NCBI GenBank assembly: GCA_023078555.1
Contig: CM041204.1
Span: forward strand, 902,923 to 966,922
From: Ulva prolifera
Lineage: Eukaryota; Chlorophyta; Ulvophyceae; Ulvales; Ulvaceae
Direction: 5' to 3'
Length of the DNA stretch: 64,000 bases
The notes beneath the pieces were generated by a model, which was not told where the DNA came from, made no database searches, and saw only the letters and a list, made by a program, of their open reading frames with translations. Positions within the stretch are counted from its first letter, which is position 1; each line of letters begins with the position of its first letter. This document shows, piece after piece, positions 10,401 to 22,383 of the stretch. The position numbers and the translations under genes are program-made.

Positions 10401-11100
10401 ACCCTTGATGGGAGATGCACCCTCGATAGGACAAGACCCCTCGGGCAAAATCGCATGGCACGTTTGTGCTTCGTGACAAGCCCATATATGTCCGAACTCA
10501 ACGATTACTCATGCCAAGTTGAGGTGCGTTCCTTCCATGGTACAGACGCCTTCCTCGCTGCAATCGTCTTGCAGTCCTCACCCATGTGATTGTTCGTTCT
10601 TATAGAAAAAGACACCGCTTCCCGCGATTATGTATGGTACATGCCACATCACGCCAGTACATGCCACATAGGTCATGGCTAATCCCACACGTTGGGAGTG
10701 GGGTTGTTAACGCCTTTGGATTTTGGGTGCCTTTCAAATGCGCGGGCGTGATTGTGTAGAACGTTTAAGTTGCGTTGGATTGTATACACGACGATCCTCA
10801 AGCTGTTGTGCAATTGATGCATGAACACGTTGGAAGCAAAGGATGGCCCCATGCTCTCGGACGATGTGACCGTGTGCGTGTAGTTGCAAAGGAATCCTAA
10901 CAAAATGAGTCCACAATGGCTCGAGAGTGTTGCCAAGACGATGTTTTGTATTGTATCATGTTTTGTATTGGATAGTTTGTATCGCGATCGAATCAGATTA
11001 TGACGCACCGAAAAGCACCTGAAATTGTTCTACTAAGTCAGCGCATGTTGTGCATGCGTCCGTGGTGAACTTATGTTCAAACCACTAACAAATTCGTCGT
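7421..11100. other. No recognisable gene; unassigned sequence
   Basis: Short frames exist on both strands (for example 8114-8434 plus, 9211-9489 minus, 9972-10370 minus) but none shows a domain, splice structure or consistent coding composition. The 9211-9489 minus frame contains SLYGP, faintly reminiscent of the LYGL box of copia RT, but nothing around it supports that. At about 10,380-10,450 there is a short degenerate repeat of about 18-22 bp built on AACCCT…GGGA words. Confidence 0.5.
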
Positions 11101-11119
11101 GAGTGGACCTGAACTTCAT

Positions 11120-11935
11120 CAGCAATCACTACAAGAATGGTAGGCATGCGGCAGTGTACATGCCGGACACACGTTTGCCCCGCTGCCGCATTCGGGGACA
11201 ATACATGCACATTGCAGGCACATTCCAGGGCTGGCTGGAATGTGTTAGTGAAATGTATGCGGGATGTGTCACCGAAGTGTTCTCGCGGTGTACACCTGCA
11301 GCGCACCTCAATGCACGGAATGTACACGCCGCGACCGCGCTAGCAAGCTTGGACGCTCCGACGAACAGCACATCATCTGCCGGCAGCATGTCCTCGTCGT
11401 GCACACCGTGCCTCCTCAGCCACCACCGGTCGAGTGGCAATTGAACGCGCATTCACGCTCCTTCGGCGTGTACATGCCGGATGCACAGGTCCAACACAGT
11501 TTGTGCCCCACGCCACGACTGTCGTGCGCATCTTCAGCACGTGCACACGCCGTGAGTAATGTACACGATAGCTCTCGACATGTCCATTGCTCTTTAAATA
11601 CAAGGATGGTAGGCATGCAAGGATGTGCTCGCCGGACACATGTTTGGCCTGTGCACTCGTGTACATTTTGCGCGCTGTTCGCACACATCTCCGGAATTCG
11701 TGAAATGTGTTCGCGAAGTGCAGATGGACTGTGTCCACGAAGTGTGCTCGTCATGTACACGTCCAGCTCTCGGCAGCTCCTGATGATGTGCATCCCACGA
11801 ACGCGCTCCGACGCTCCACCGAAGAGTGCAGTTCCGTGGCTCGTGTCCTTGTCGAGCACATGTTTGGCCCACGCCGCGACCGCGCAAGCTGCTAGCAAAT
11901 GTACACGACCAGTACATTTCAGCTGATGTGCACTT
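11120..11935. repeat. Diverged tandem duplication rich in TGTACA/TGCAC words
   Basis: Two copies offset by about 469 bp. The block AAGAATGGTAGGCATG (11,133) recurs as AAGGATGGTAGGCATG (11,602), followed in both by a GCCGGACACA-type word, then GGAATGTGTTAG/GAAATGTGTTCG, CGAAGTG and a GACGCTCC word. The copies are heavily diverged. Both are full of TGTACA and GTGCAC words. A compositionally similar stretch lies at 13,380-13,700. Overlapping open frames on both strands follow from the repeated composition and are not taken as genes. Confidence 0.6.
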
Positions 11936-13985
11936 CTTGCAAATTTCAGTTTTAGTTCTCTCGTTTCGGGTTGCCTGGTACCTGTAGCCTGCTGTTGCAC
12001 AATTTCGTCGAGCCGTTGCTGTTCGCTAGGACAGATTGCGATATCAACACATTCGTCAAGGATATTGCATCTATCACATATTTGTTTCCAAGATCTGCAA
12101 ACAGCATGTACTTTAGGTGAAGCTGTCAGCGTGTCACCAATGGCGCGATAGGACGTTCACGTTCGCAGAAACCAGACTCAATTTCGGCTGATCCTCCACG
12201 GCAATGTGCAGCTCTATATGTCTTTGATAGTGGAAGAGTACTATGATACCAGGTCTCTACAGCATTCGCTGCATACCACTCTGCACAAGCAATACTAGTG
12301 CACAGCAGAGTCGAGGCGTCGTATGAAATAGCAACCCGATAACAGAAGCATGACACTCAACGAAGGTGAAAATCGGTTTACATTGCTTCCTGCATACTAC
12401 TGCTTGCTGAACGAGGTGCTCATTGCACGCCGTTGTGCTTTTGTCACGCCCGTGCTGGTTTGTTCGCGGAAGTGTGACCTACTGATTGTGCTCGTAAATG
12501 TAGCGCATAGCATACGTCAAAGTAAGCTCAAAGCTTGAGCCTTGTTTCAACTCACGATAGTTGTTGATTTGACGGTCAACGCGGACGACAAGTGCCAGCT
12601 AAACGTCGGTAGACGTGAGAAAACACGCTCAATGCACTGTTACTTCGATTGAATTGCTCTCATCTACAGTGATTTCTCTTGCGGTTGGAATCGCATAATA
12701 TCGAATGCTTGTGATCGTGCAGTGTCAATCTGCGACTTAAGGCTAGCGCTACTTGCCGTCGGCCAGTGCTGTGAAGGCACGATGCACATATGTTGTGCAC
12801 TGGCAGCAGCTGACATCAAGCAATACTTTGCTGTACCGTGACTGGGGATCGATGCACGATGTAGACATTGTATCTGCAGCTGTACGCTCCGTATCGTCCG
12901 CAGTGAACACGTCCTCAATGAGGACTCCTCATGCTCAGCCCTGCTCAAGACAATCATAAAGCACAATAGGCCTGCTGAAACAGGCTTGTTTCAGCAGCGA
13001 CGTATCTGGTATACGTTGGTCGTCGGTGTCGCTGCTGTCTTATCGTGCGGTGGTCTACAACTTTGATGCAGTGTTGGCACGCGCAGTGCAGCTGCCTGTG
13101 CAGCGTGCCAAACACTGTGCATAGCCTTTCCGCATGTTCAGCGGTAGTAAGTGCACATAATGTATAACTGTCTTGACTGCGCCATGTTCCGCAGGGCCGG
13201 GTAATGTTGCAGTGTTCTGGAGGTGACAATCGTCGGCAGCACACAGACATCAACATGTAAGTGTACATACAGAGCCCGTCCCATGCTGCTTAAACTTATA
13301 GATAAATCAACTACAGCGGTGTCTTGCAATTGAGCATGACGAGTGCACCGACTGTACATCATCGAGTGGGAAACAGTACACGATGCCTCCACCCAGCGTG
13401 TACACTTCCGCAAGAAGAGTGCTTGGAATGTGTCAATGATGCCTGGTTTTTATGAAGGTGTACACGCCATGCGCGAGCTGTACTCGACAAGCACATCTTT
13501 CCGGCCCACGTGCATACGCCAAAATGCACATCTCCTGTACTCGCGTGCACACTCCAATGTGCATCGAGCACAGCTCACACACTCGTCATGCCAAAGTGTA
13601 CATCTGCAACATTGGAAGCGCGTCGACCGTTCCTAGCACATGGCACATTCCAGTCCCACGAGGACGTAAAGTGTGCAGCTCACACACACCGGAGGGGCAT
13701 TCTCCGAACATTTCATCCACATCACGACACTGCTTTCACAGTGTTTAGCCGCTAATGTGTCGCCGAAATGCACATTATCACCTGTCTGGCATCCTTGTAG
13801 TGAATGCTATAGGCCCAGCCAGGCCGGTCAACATCATTGGATGCATACTTGCATTTTACCTATTGACACCGATTCGGAAGCACCCACCACCGAGGGAGGC
13901 TGTTTGGAGTCATCCAACGGGGAAATTGTGAATGGTGTTGTCTCATATGTCATGGCCTGAGTTTATGACACATACCGAATTGCCA
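11936..13985. other. No recognisable gene
   Basis: No frame longer than about 105 codons and none recognisable. The part at 13,380-13,700 resembles the 11.1-11.9 kb duplication in its TGTACAC/GTGCAC-rich composition but could not be aligned by eye into a copy. Confidence 0.5.
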
Positions 13986-14091
13986 GGCGGAACGCCCTAG
14001 TGCCGAGCCGTTCAAGCCGTTCTCGGCCTAGCATTGTGGGGATAGCACATGAGCTTATCCCCCGAAGCCTGATCCGAAAGTACGAACTTTC
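13986..14091. other. Cluster of four short hairpins; possible structured RNA or DNA site
   Basis: Four consecutive inverted repeats lie in 106 bp: GGCG-GAA-CGCC (13,986-13,996); GCCGAG…CTCGGC with a 14-nt loop (14,002-14,027); GGGGATA…TATCCCC with an 11-nt loop (14,038-14,062); GAAAGT-ACGA-ACTTTC (14,076-14,091). Spacers are 5-13 nt. Nothing here resembles a known RNA family to me, and there is no open frame through it. A chance cluster cannot be excluded. Confidence 0.4.
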
Positions 14092-14932
14092 ACCTGAACC
14101 TAGGACTTTTGTGCAGCGGCGTTTAAGGTTGCAATCAGTGCCTGGATAGCAGTGGCCAATGCACTATCTTTTAACACGTTGCCTTCTACCCCTCTCATGC
14201 GTATTGCCTAGATTGCACCGTGTCCGGCAACCTGCTTTTGATGTGAGAGCTCCCAATGCAACTTTCTTTTTTTCGCTTTTACCAAGATGCTGTGACTGGC
14301 ATGCGGAAGAGGAAGGATGATGTATGCTGTGATGTTGCTACTGCAACACCCGAAACAATCATAGGAAAGCAGCTTGTACAAGGCGTTGTCTTACCGCTAA
14401 TGTGACCACCTATGAATTGGCGTCAAGGTGGGTGAGCACATTCCATGGTCGCAGCTGAGACAGCTTGCGAACCCACTCACTATGCAAGTATGTAGCATTG
14501 ATAGCTCTGTTCTTGTGGGTGATCACTACAAGGCTGTGAAAACCGATCATGTAGAAAGATTCGGTTCCACCCCAGTCCGAGCATATGGTTCCTAATCATG
14601 TGGCATCCTTTTCCAAGGCCTTGTTCGCCATACACAATGTTGCTTGCAATATGCTAGAGGTGAATGCATGCATCAATCATGGAGGTGCTCCGTGTAGCAG
14701 GATGTTGTTGCTATAGGGTTGTGTTGGTTCATTTAGGTCGAAGATTGCAGCTAGGGCTGCTGAATTACAATTAAACACGGATTAAAGCACAAATAACAGA
14801 GAATTATACTGTTGCAATTACATGTTTATTTGAAAATATGTGATTCACTGCTGAAGACCAGTTATTCTTAATTTTGTCTTGGGATTACAGTGTACATCAT
14901 AATTAAGTTAAGCAATGATTGCGTTCATGTAA

Positions 14933-15301
14933 ATGGTCCTCCGGCATACGAAGGACTATGACCTGAACAATCTTGTAATTTCTGGGGATAGTATCACCAA
15001 GGAGAGGATGCAATGTACGACACATGATGCAAGCTTCCACGTGGACTATTCAAATTCTACACCAAGCACGACACATGATTGCTTTGTCAGGATGCCAAAG
15101 CTTTTGTTGCAGCCCAGTGATATGATTGTTATACCACTGGACTGCAACATTGTGCCTATCATGCTGTTCTACGAAGCCCAACATCTGTGTCATTGCAGAG
15201 AACACTGCCCGGCGGCGAACAAGTATGCACTAGAGCTTACACTAGACTGCTGGCAGTGTTGGCTGCAATGGGTCTATATCGGCTATTGGCACACAGCCTA
15301 A
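14933..15301 (+). CDS. 122-codon open frame between AT-rich blocks, unidentified
   Basis: The frame reads with mixed, fairly coding-like composition (KDYDLNNLVISGDSITKERM, then RMPKLLLQPSDMIVIPLD) and ends in TAA (the frame ends …YWHTA). It lies between two strongly AT-rich blocks (about 14,740-14,930 and 15,440-15,620), unlike the rest of the neighbourhood. No domain is recognised. It may be a fragment of a larger broken gene. The upstream ATG at 14,933 is simply the first available. Confidence 0.25.
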   Translation: MVLRHTKDYDLNNLVISGDSITKERMQCTTHDASFHVDYSNSTPSTTHDCFVRMPKLLLQPSDMIVIPLDCNIVPIMLFYEAQHLCHCREHCPAANKYALELTLDCWQCWLQWVYIGYWHTA

Positions 15302-15613
15302 TACTCGCCTGGCGAGGACAACTGCAGCACTCGTCTTGTTGCACAGCACCCCTGCTGGCACGTTGACAGAGGCAGTGTACTATCATATTGTATACTATAC
15401 CATATATGCGGTATGTAGCAATGGCATGTGTCTGTGTCAATTAAACTCGCGAATGCTGGCTAGCTGACATGCCTACAAGGCAATTACATGAAATCATTAA
15501 CTGCTTAATGAAGTGTTAATTTGACACCGAAAAAGCTGATCAATTTAATGTAAACGATGTCAATTCCGAAAATTTTGTTTACAGATAATTGACAGTGTAA
15601 TTATACTTTGTAA

Positions 15614-15991
15614 TCAAGTGACATAGAGAATGTAATCAGCAGCCCTAGTCCAACTTGCTGATGTAGCATGCACCTGACATTCGTGTGAGCACGTCGGCGA
15701 CAACCAGTACGCGATTGTGTTGAGCCTTTTAAAATTCACTTCGGCGTACAATATGACCATACGGCAAGAACGGTTGCCTGTAATTGTGTCAGGCTTCTTA
15801 CACACAAACATCACGAGAGCAGCCTCCGGTGACATGGACGACTTAATCCGACCTTTCGCGATAAAATAGGCTATGTTCTTTATGGCATGTTCATCAGCCG
15901 TAAACGGCAATGGATGACGCGACGGAGGCGTGACATCTAGCCCAGCTTCAATCGTGTGTTCGATTATGAACCCATCCGCAGCGGTCCGCAC
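15614..15991 (-). pseudogene. Ty3/gypsy reverse transcriptase fragment
   Basis: Minus-strand frame carrying the entry to a gypsy RT: a PPSRHPLPFTADEHAI motif, KNIAYFIAKGRIKSSMSPEA, ALVMFVCKKPDTITGNRSCR, and MVILYAEVNFKRLNTIAYWL. These correspond to the conserved (K/R)YR(V/L)…KG-I-PS-SP-(A)P-(V)-FV-KK-DG…RM-(V)DYR-(L)N-T steps. It lacks the catalytic YxDD region and decays after about 15,690. The D of the DYR motif has changed (VILYAEVN). It is the 3'-most recognisable part of the wrecked element reaching up to about 18 kb. Confidence 0.8.
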
Positions 15992-16755
15992 AAGTGGCTG
16001 ATCTCCTTGGCACTATCTTGTCTTTGGATTCGTCAAGTAGTTTGCGCATTTATGGATCGTCAGTTCTAGGAGCTTGATCCGCCGTAAAAACGTGCATTTG
16101 AGGCGTTGCACATTCCATGAAAGCTTGCTGCACATGCTCGTCAGGCAATTGTTTCACATCAGCCGCATATTGCTGAAATGTACAAAGTGCGATAAAAGCG
16201 GACTCGAATTCTGGGACGCCACCTTCAAAGTGTGCATGAAGCGCGACAGTGATGATACTGTATGAAAGGTGCATCGTACGTGCGTGTGCAGCTAGCACTG
16301 CATGGTGCGCTTCCATGAAATCCATGTCAAGTATGGCTTGAAAATGCGGCGTATCTACAACCAGGTCATGGTGTTACGCGCGAAACGGTCCAGGTTGCAC
16401 CAACTTGGTGTGACTCTGTACGATAATCGGCGCAGACGAGCCATTGTCTCACTAGGAAGAACAATAATCATGGAGCGCCTGCCCTTCAAAGGTCATGGAG
16501 CGCGTTCCCAACGGCAAAGAGTAGGTCGTGATATCACCAAGCTCCGAAGCAGAGAAGTACTTCTTTCGGCGGTGCGCAGCCTTGCGGCCGTAAGAGCCCG
16601 ATGGCTTAGCGTCCAAAACGGGAGGCTTCGAGCCACATTTTGTAAAGAGACATGCTGGAGAGTGCGTAGCATCACTCGATAGCGATTCATACACGTCATT
16701 TACGAGGACATCATCAACATAAGCACCCGCAAGGGGCGCGAATAGTGCCCGATTT

Positions 16756-16796
<41 letters not shown>

Positions 16797-17974
16797 CGCT
16801 TCGGGACTTCGAAAACAGTCCATGCGGGCATTGCTAATTCGCTTTAGCACTTCCTAAATGCTTCGACAAAGGTCGATAAAGGTCACTTAAGGACAACGTA
16901 CGGCATTATAAATGCCGGAGGCCGCCGACAAATAATAAGAGCCAGATAAGTCGGCCCGAGGGGGCATATGTAGCGCCCAACGTACGGCTGTAGCAAGTAC
17001 ACAATCGGAAATAGCTGGTAAATGACGAAAATCATTGAGCCAGTATGGAACAAACCCGTTGGTGCGGGATCACTAGAGAAACTGGTATTTGTATGTGACA
17101 CGCATGCACTATGTAGGGTGCGGAGCACTTGCCCACAAGCGAACAACATCCCGGAACAATTCGGCGGCAACGTTCGAGACTTTTATACTTCCTCGCGCAT
17201 AACTAACGTGTCGACAAAAGGTGATTGCAAACGAAAAAAAACATAACAATTTCGAACAATCGCCCGCAAAAACTTTTACACATATTAATACTATATGGGT
17301 GGCATCAAGGGAGCATATCACAAGCGACTTGTGGTGCTCCGATTGGGGATTGAAGATTACTCGGAAAATGCTGTCAAAGGTAATATCAAAACCATCTTAA
17401 CGTGCGCGAATTTGAAGCCTTGAATTCAAACCTTTGATTGTTGTCGGACTCTAGTAAACTATTCGGATGGCATTTGCTCGACACGTCCCAGTCTCCGAAA
17501 GCCTTCTTAAGCCCGACCTTGAACTCTTTGATGGAAGAATCGTCACCATCAACGTCATGTATCGGCTCCGATCCGTCGTCCATGGTATTCTCGGCGTCCG
17601 GGCACATGTCCGGGATATCGTTGACAAGGTCTACAACTCGCTTGATCAAATGTTGAATGTTCAAGGAGGGAGTGTTTGATGATATAGCAGACTAGCTCAT
17701 GAAACCTCAAGATGGGCATCGGGACAGAGCGACCCAAGTCGTCGACAAACTCAGGAGGCACCTCAACATCGCGGTCGAATGTCGCATACTAGGCACGGTC
17801 CCGCTTGAACACACTAGTAGCGTCTTCATAGAACTTGAGGGCTCCAAAAAGGAGAAACTTGCGTAGATAGTTAGCAACATTCGGCCCAAGGTTCTTATTG
17901 CCGTTCCCGCGAGGCATAGTGCACGCGATCAATACGATCTTCATTGATACTAACTGTTGGTCCACATGCTGCAT
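15992..17974 (-). pseudogene. Remains of gag/protease region of the same gypsy element
   Basis: Upstream on the minus strand are broken frames with plausible gag content. One is NLGPNVANYLRKFLLFGALK with FYEDATSVFKRD (about 17,974-17,789). Others are FVDDLGRSVPMPILRFHELV (about 17,750) and EFKVGLKKAFGDWDVSSKC (17,664-17,386). A Lys/Arg-rich stretch lies around 16,560. They sit in different frames and are interrupted by stops and by a 39-base G run that reads as polyproline in one frame. Assignment to gag rests on position before RT and on general character, not on a diagnostic motif. Confidence 0.45.
16758..16796 (+). repeat. Poly(G) tract, 39 bases
   Basis: An uninterrupted run of 39 G on the plus strand inside the broken gypsy element. 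On the minus strand it reads as a run of prolines in a 132-codon frame. Runs this long are unstable, difficult to sequence exactly, and can form G-quadruplexes. The length given is that of this assembly. Confidence 0.95.
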
Positions 17975-18623
17975 GAGCAGCCCTGCTGCAGCGCTGCTCT
18001 ACAACCCATCTCGCTTGGCATGCACGGTCGGACGCGATAATGTAGTAGGGCATGTGGATTCGCGACGGCGGGATCTTTAAGCTCAAATTTGCGTCCGGTC
18101 CGCTCGGAACTTTCCATGTGTTATGCTCGATCAAGCTTGCGCTGCGGCTTCTGTGCATTCGCGCTGGAAAATTTTGGTTCTTGGAAGGGGCCTTGGCCGT
18201 TGCTACGAAGGCTCAGTGAAATTGGCATACATATTAGTACTCTCCCGGGGACATAGGATGATGTGGGAGAGAAGACACAGCAATGTATTGCAAACTTTCT
18301 TCAAGCACAACACCCCTGCAGAGACATTGTAGGTTGGAGGAAGTACCCACATGATGTGAGCATCCCCCATTTCTTCGAAACCTCCCCAATGCGGACATCA
18401 ACTAGTTTTTGCGTGTTGAGCGCCATTGTTGCAAGGATTCAATGGTCAGGACCATCCTTGGAGAGCTTTGACCGGCAGCACTACTTGCCGCCTGGCCCTA
18501 TACACGACGCATCCCTGCTTTTGTTAACACCGCTTCACCGCGAGTCTGGTTCCGGCATGCAACTGTGTTAACTGCAACAGGTTTTCACATGACGGTGTGG
18601 ATAATTTCCAACTCGGTCAGTCT

Positions 18624-18703
18624 GACGGCGGCTTGGAATAAACATCGGTGCCCGGAGGCAAGTAGCATTTGGAGGCACAACCCTATATATTTCTGGAACA
18701 TCT
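18624..18703. repeat. Left copy of ~80-bp direct repeat
   Basis: Aligns to 22,384-22,467 at roughly 80-85% identity by eye. Shared words are TTGGAATAAACATCGGTGCC / TTGAATAAACACCGGTGCC, GTAGCA(T/C)TTGGAGGCAC and CTCTGGAACATCTGAG (TTCTGGAACATCTGAG here). It is in direct orientation relative to the right copy, 3.7 kb away. Confidence 0.75.
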
Positions 18704-20064
18704 GAGATCTCCGCAGTAAGCAATCACAAAACACACAAACATCGCAGCCTTGCCCGTAGGAGGCCGAAAATTAGTCGGCAACTAATTGATCCCCCATGCT
18801 CATGGATATCATACCATTGTGGATTGCAAGTGTCCTTAGAATTTGATCTCACTGGCGGGCGCCCCGCCGCCTCCCCATTCGTAGCCGCCCTGGCGCAAAG
18901 CGAATGCAAACCATGTTGCCCCGGCCTTCCACTCATAAGCTTAGTACTGGTGCATCTCAGCCCTAGCTTGCTCGGAGAAAAATCAAACACAAGAGCCTGA
19001 CGTGGCCGCCTGCTTTGAGAACACAGTGCCATTACAACCCTCAGCACACATAGCGGTGGGACCAAGTACTAAAGTTGTAAATCCACAGTATAGGGACAGA
19101 AAATGAACCATAGATGTGCAAACAACATGCACAACGCATGTGCAGCGTGCATGTATGAGGTGTGTTTGTGTGCGTGGCATGGCGACGCCCTGCAGGGCAG
19201 AGATGCTGAGTAGAGGATAGCCGGAGCAGAGGGCATGTGAAAACCGGCAGATTTGTGCTGATCTCGTAGACTCTTTGCACGGGTCGTGAGGTGCAGGGCT
19301 GGCTGAGCTGTGCACGACTGTTGCCCCGGTAGCAGACACCAGCGGCATGTCTATAGTATGCTGCTGATCAGAACCGTTAATTCCATGCCATGTGAGAGGT
19401 AATTTTATGTCTGTAGCGGATTTCAGAGGGGCAGCGGCCACGGGCGTGGCACGCTCTGCAACGCTGGTACGTCAGCAAGTACCGGCGAGAGTTTGACAGC
19501 TGCAACATAATACAACTGTATGTCGATCCCAACAACTGTGATGTGATTTGCAGGTCTGCTGGTGATTGGAGGTCAGCCACTGTCTGCCGAGGCATGGCTA
19601 GGCGTGGGCGGGCAGCTAGGCGCACAGCATCCGGGGCAAAAAGTGATTTCAGGTATGATCCACAAAACTTTCAGCTCTGTTAGCTGAGCATGCGGTAGAT
19701 GAGGCATGTCTTTGTGACTCAGGGCATTCAGGTCTGCCTGGGTGGAGGTCATCCTCACGAAATATAGTTGATTCTGTTAATAAAATTATAACTTTGGTAC
19801 ATGTCCCCACCGTGCTGCACCAGCGGAGGGCATGGATATCGACACGTATATCAAATTACAATATCTGCACAACCAGGTTCCCAATGCCAATGCCACGCAG
19901 ATGCTGATTTACCAAGGTTTTGAAGAGTCGTCATGCTGGGTCAGAGGATTTGATTTAAACTGAGGGGAAAAGCTAGCTGTGCTGGAGGATCGACGCCTCT
20001 GTGACACACACAAAAACAGCCACAGCTAGCAACCCCCCGCAACGAACACCTCCACATCTCATCA

Positions 20065-20813
20065 TCAACCACGGCATTTACCCGGCACCCAGTTGCCATC
20101 AGTGCAATGGAACTCCTCCCCATCGATGTGCACAGTTGTTCCCACCTCACCACCAAACAAACGCAGACTGTTCTCAGCATGCAACCAGTTCCTATGAATC
20201 CTTTGAATGGTAGCACACTTGCTGACAGCCTCCCCAATTGCCCTGACCATACTGGCAGAACTATCGTCTCCGAGATGAGCTAATACTCTCCAGTACTCTC
20301 TCTTGATGGTAGCAAACAATGACTCAATGGGAAACTGCACCGTGTTGGGCATGCGTGCAGCACTGGGAAACCTATTTTGCACAGCATCAAGTGGCACCCA
20401 GCCCTCAGGCCTTTGAGAATAGACCTACGGTCCACTGGCTGCGGCATGTGGACGGGCGGTGGCAGGCCCCGGCGTTTGGCCCTCACTATGGGGTCAATCG
20501 GCTGCCAGAAGCATCTCATTGTGTGCCTTGCATCCCAGTCCATTGCAAGCAGGAACTCTGGCTCCATACTAGAGATGTCGCGGCCCACGGCCGCACACAA
20601 CTTCTCATACACACTCCACCGGAACCAGTCTGGATGTCCCCGCTTGCGGCAGCACGCCCGCAGCTTGGCATGTGTCTGCAGGCGGACCCACTCTTGCACT
20701 TCCACAGCGACGAGGCCATTAGGCTTCTGACCACAGCAATTCTGCACGCGTGTTGAGATGTTGATATATGCAGGAGATGTAACGCCGGTGTGCTCCCGCG
20801 CGCAAGAAAGCAA
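20065..20813 (-). pseudogene. Putative DDE transposase, frameshifted
   Basis: Two overlapping minus-strand frames form one product. The upstream frame (20,813-20,280) contains EVQEWVRLQTHAKLRACCRK, WSVYEKLCAAVGRDISSMEP and EFLLAMDWDARHTMRCFWQP. The downstream frame (20,397-20,065) contains MPNTVQFPIESLFATIKREYW and MVRAIGEAVSKCATIQRIHR. The PN…PIE-LFA-IK-EYW pattern matches the last catalytic block (NPIE-W--LK) of IS630/Tc1-type DDE transposases. That is the only specific clue, so the family is tentative. The frames switch within about 20,280-20,420, so one indel has broken the gene. A plus-strand gene reads away from its 5' end. Confidence 0.5.
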
Positions 20814-21431
20814 GAGTCGTTCGGATCATGCATTGACAGCTGCGCTAGCGAAAGCGCACTCTCTGCGATTACCGCACAGTCCACACAATCCCTATCTGGC
20901 GTTTGCATGTGCATGCGGAAGCGGCTACTGCTACAAGGTCATGCGGCCCAATAGCGTCCGACGATCACTACAGCGCAAGCAGAAGTACACGGTCACTGCC
21001 CTGCTCATCAGAAGCAAGATGCAAAACATTCTCTGTTGTTCACCCAGTTTGCAGACATTCTACATTGCATTGACGGTGCGGCAAAGATCATTTGGGATTG
21101 GCAGTGCGGGCCGGACAACAATCACATGAGCATTGACGCCAGCGTGTTTCGTGGCGTAGGGGGGTGCGCAGGCTTTGAGAAAGATGGAAGCGTGAATTTC
21201 CGGGACGGACCACACACGAGAACTGACTCAGATATCGCAAAGGACGATTTACTCAATGTGCACAAGCAGGGCACTCTTAGATTCCATCATGCTGATGTTG
21301 AGTTCTGGCCATTGTATGTGAAGCACCACTTGAGCACGGATGCTGCTCGAGTGACATACAGTGGTGCATATAGGGCATGCTTGCGTGGCGAGCCACCAGA
21401 AAATGATATTATAGAGGCATCAGATTTGTAA
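20758..21431 (+). pseudogene. Unidentified plus-strand gene with one frameshift
   Basis: Coding-like sequence begins by about 20,880 (HNPYLAFACACGSGYCYKVM, RRSLQRKQKYTVTALLIRSK) in one frame. It continues after a shift near 21,030 as FADILHCIDGAAKIIWDWQC and SIDASVFRGVGGCAGFEKDG, and ends NDIIEASDL-stop at 21,431. The true start is not fixed. It converges on the minus-strand gene that ends at 21,445, with 13 bases between stops. No domain recognised. The single indel may be decay or an assembly error. Confidence 0.5.
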
Positions 21432-21444
21432 CGCTAGGCTGATC

Positions 21445-22316
21445 TCACCATGAACTCTTCCTGATCTCGTAAGCGATAGCATAGAACTGGTTGAGGCTGG
21501 CCACATCATTGAGGTATTTCTTGAGCTTCATGCACCTGTAGTCATGATCTCAATACATTGTTTGCCGCCAGCATCAGCAGGAAGGATGCGCTGGTCCCGC
21601 ACCACGTCTCCACGCCTGCATTCTCAAACTGCTGAGTCTTTGTGAGTTGGGCCTTAGACAGCATCAGGTTGCTGCCCGTGAACATTATGTCTGGGCCCGC
21701 AATGACCCCAAGAAACGGGTGTATAGCAAGATGCACTATGAGTTTGACTTCTGCTGGGATTGTCTTGGCCGGTTTCCGCAACCGTGGGCCGTAGTGAACG
21801 TGACTGTTCGCGTACACGAGGGGCTGCTCTAGCTGGGTTGTGGGCTTGTTGTTGAACGTCGTAGCGTCAACGACGACGGTGCTCTGATGGTAGAAAGCCA
21901 TGTCAAAGTAGTATTCGCGCATGAGGCGTGGGATGCCACACACATGCTGCAGCCCCTCCCGGCCGTAGGTGTGCCCCGGACGGAGTTGCTGTCCGCTGCC
22001 AATGTATGCCTCACGGCAGATCCAGGGCGCGCGGCCGGACATGACCTTGGCCATGGTCTTGCGGGCCGCCAGCGTACGGGTAGGGCAGTCGTGGCGCTAC
22101 GTCGTCCTTGATGGCCACCAGCCACGATACCGTCTTGAGCAGCCAATCATGCAAAGCAGAGTCACTGACACCTGCTTTGCTGATCAGCTCTTTCAAACGG
22201 GGCAGAATTCCCATGGCATCTTCCATATCATAGAACCTCTCGTAATTGTCTTCCAACAGGCGGGGCGTCGAAATCAAAGAAGCCAAGTCCTCTGCCTCCG
22301 CATGTATCAAATTCAT
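21445..22316 (-). pseudogene. Unidentified minus-strand gene with two frameshifts
   Basis: Starts at ATG 22,316 (MNLIHAEAEDLASLISTPRL, then ISKAGVSDSALHDWLLKTVS). It shifts frame near 22,090 into LAARKTMAKVMSGRAPWICR, FDMAFYHQSTVVVDATTFNN and PAKTIPAEVKLIVHLAIHPF, shifts again near 21,550 into MKLKKYLNDVASLNQFYAIA, and ends SSW-stop at 21,445-21,447. Composition is convincingly coding throughout, about 290 residues in total. VVVDATTF could hold a catalytic Asp but this is speculation. Its place between direct repeats and beside a transposase-like gene suggests it belongs to a mobile element. Confidence 0.55.
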
Positions 22317-22383
22317 TGCCTTCTTCCGTAACGGATTCGAGCAGTCTCCTTCCCCATGCCACCGTATGAATTATGGTCACGCA

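Noticed and set aside
11120-11935. Long overlapping frames on both strands (up to 220 codons)
   Set aside because: They follow from the repeated, stop-poor composition of the duplication. Both strands and several frames are open at once.
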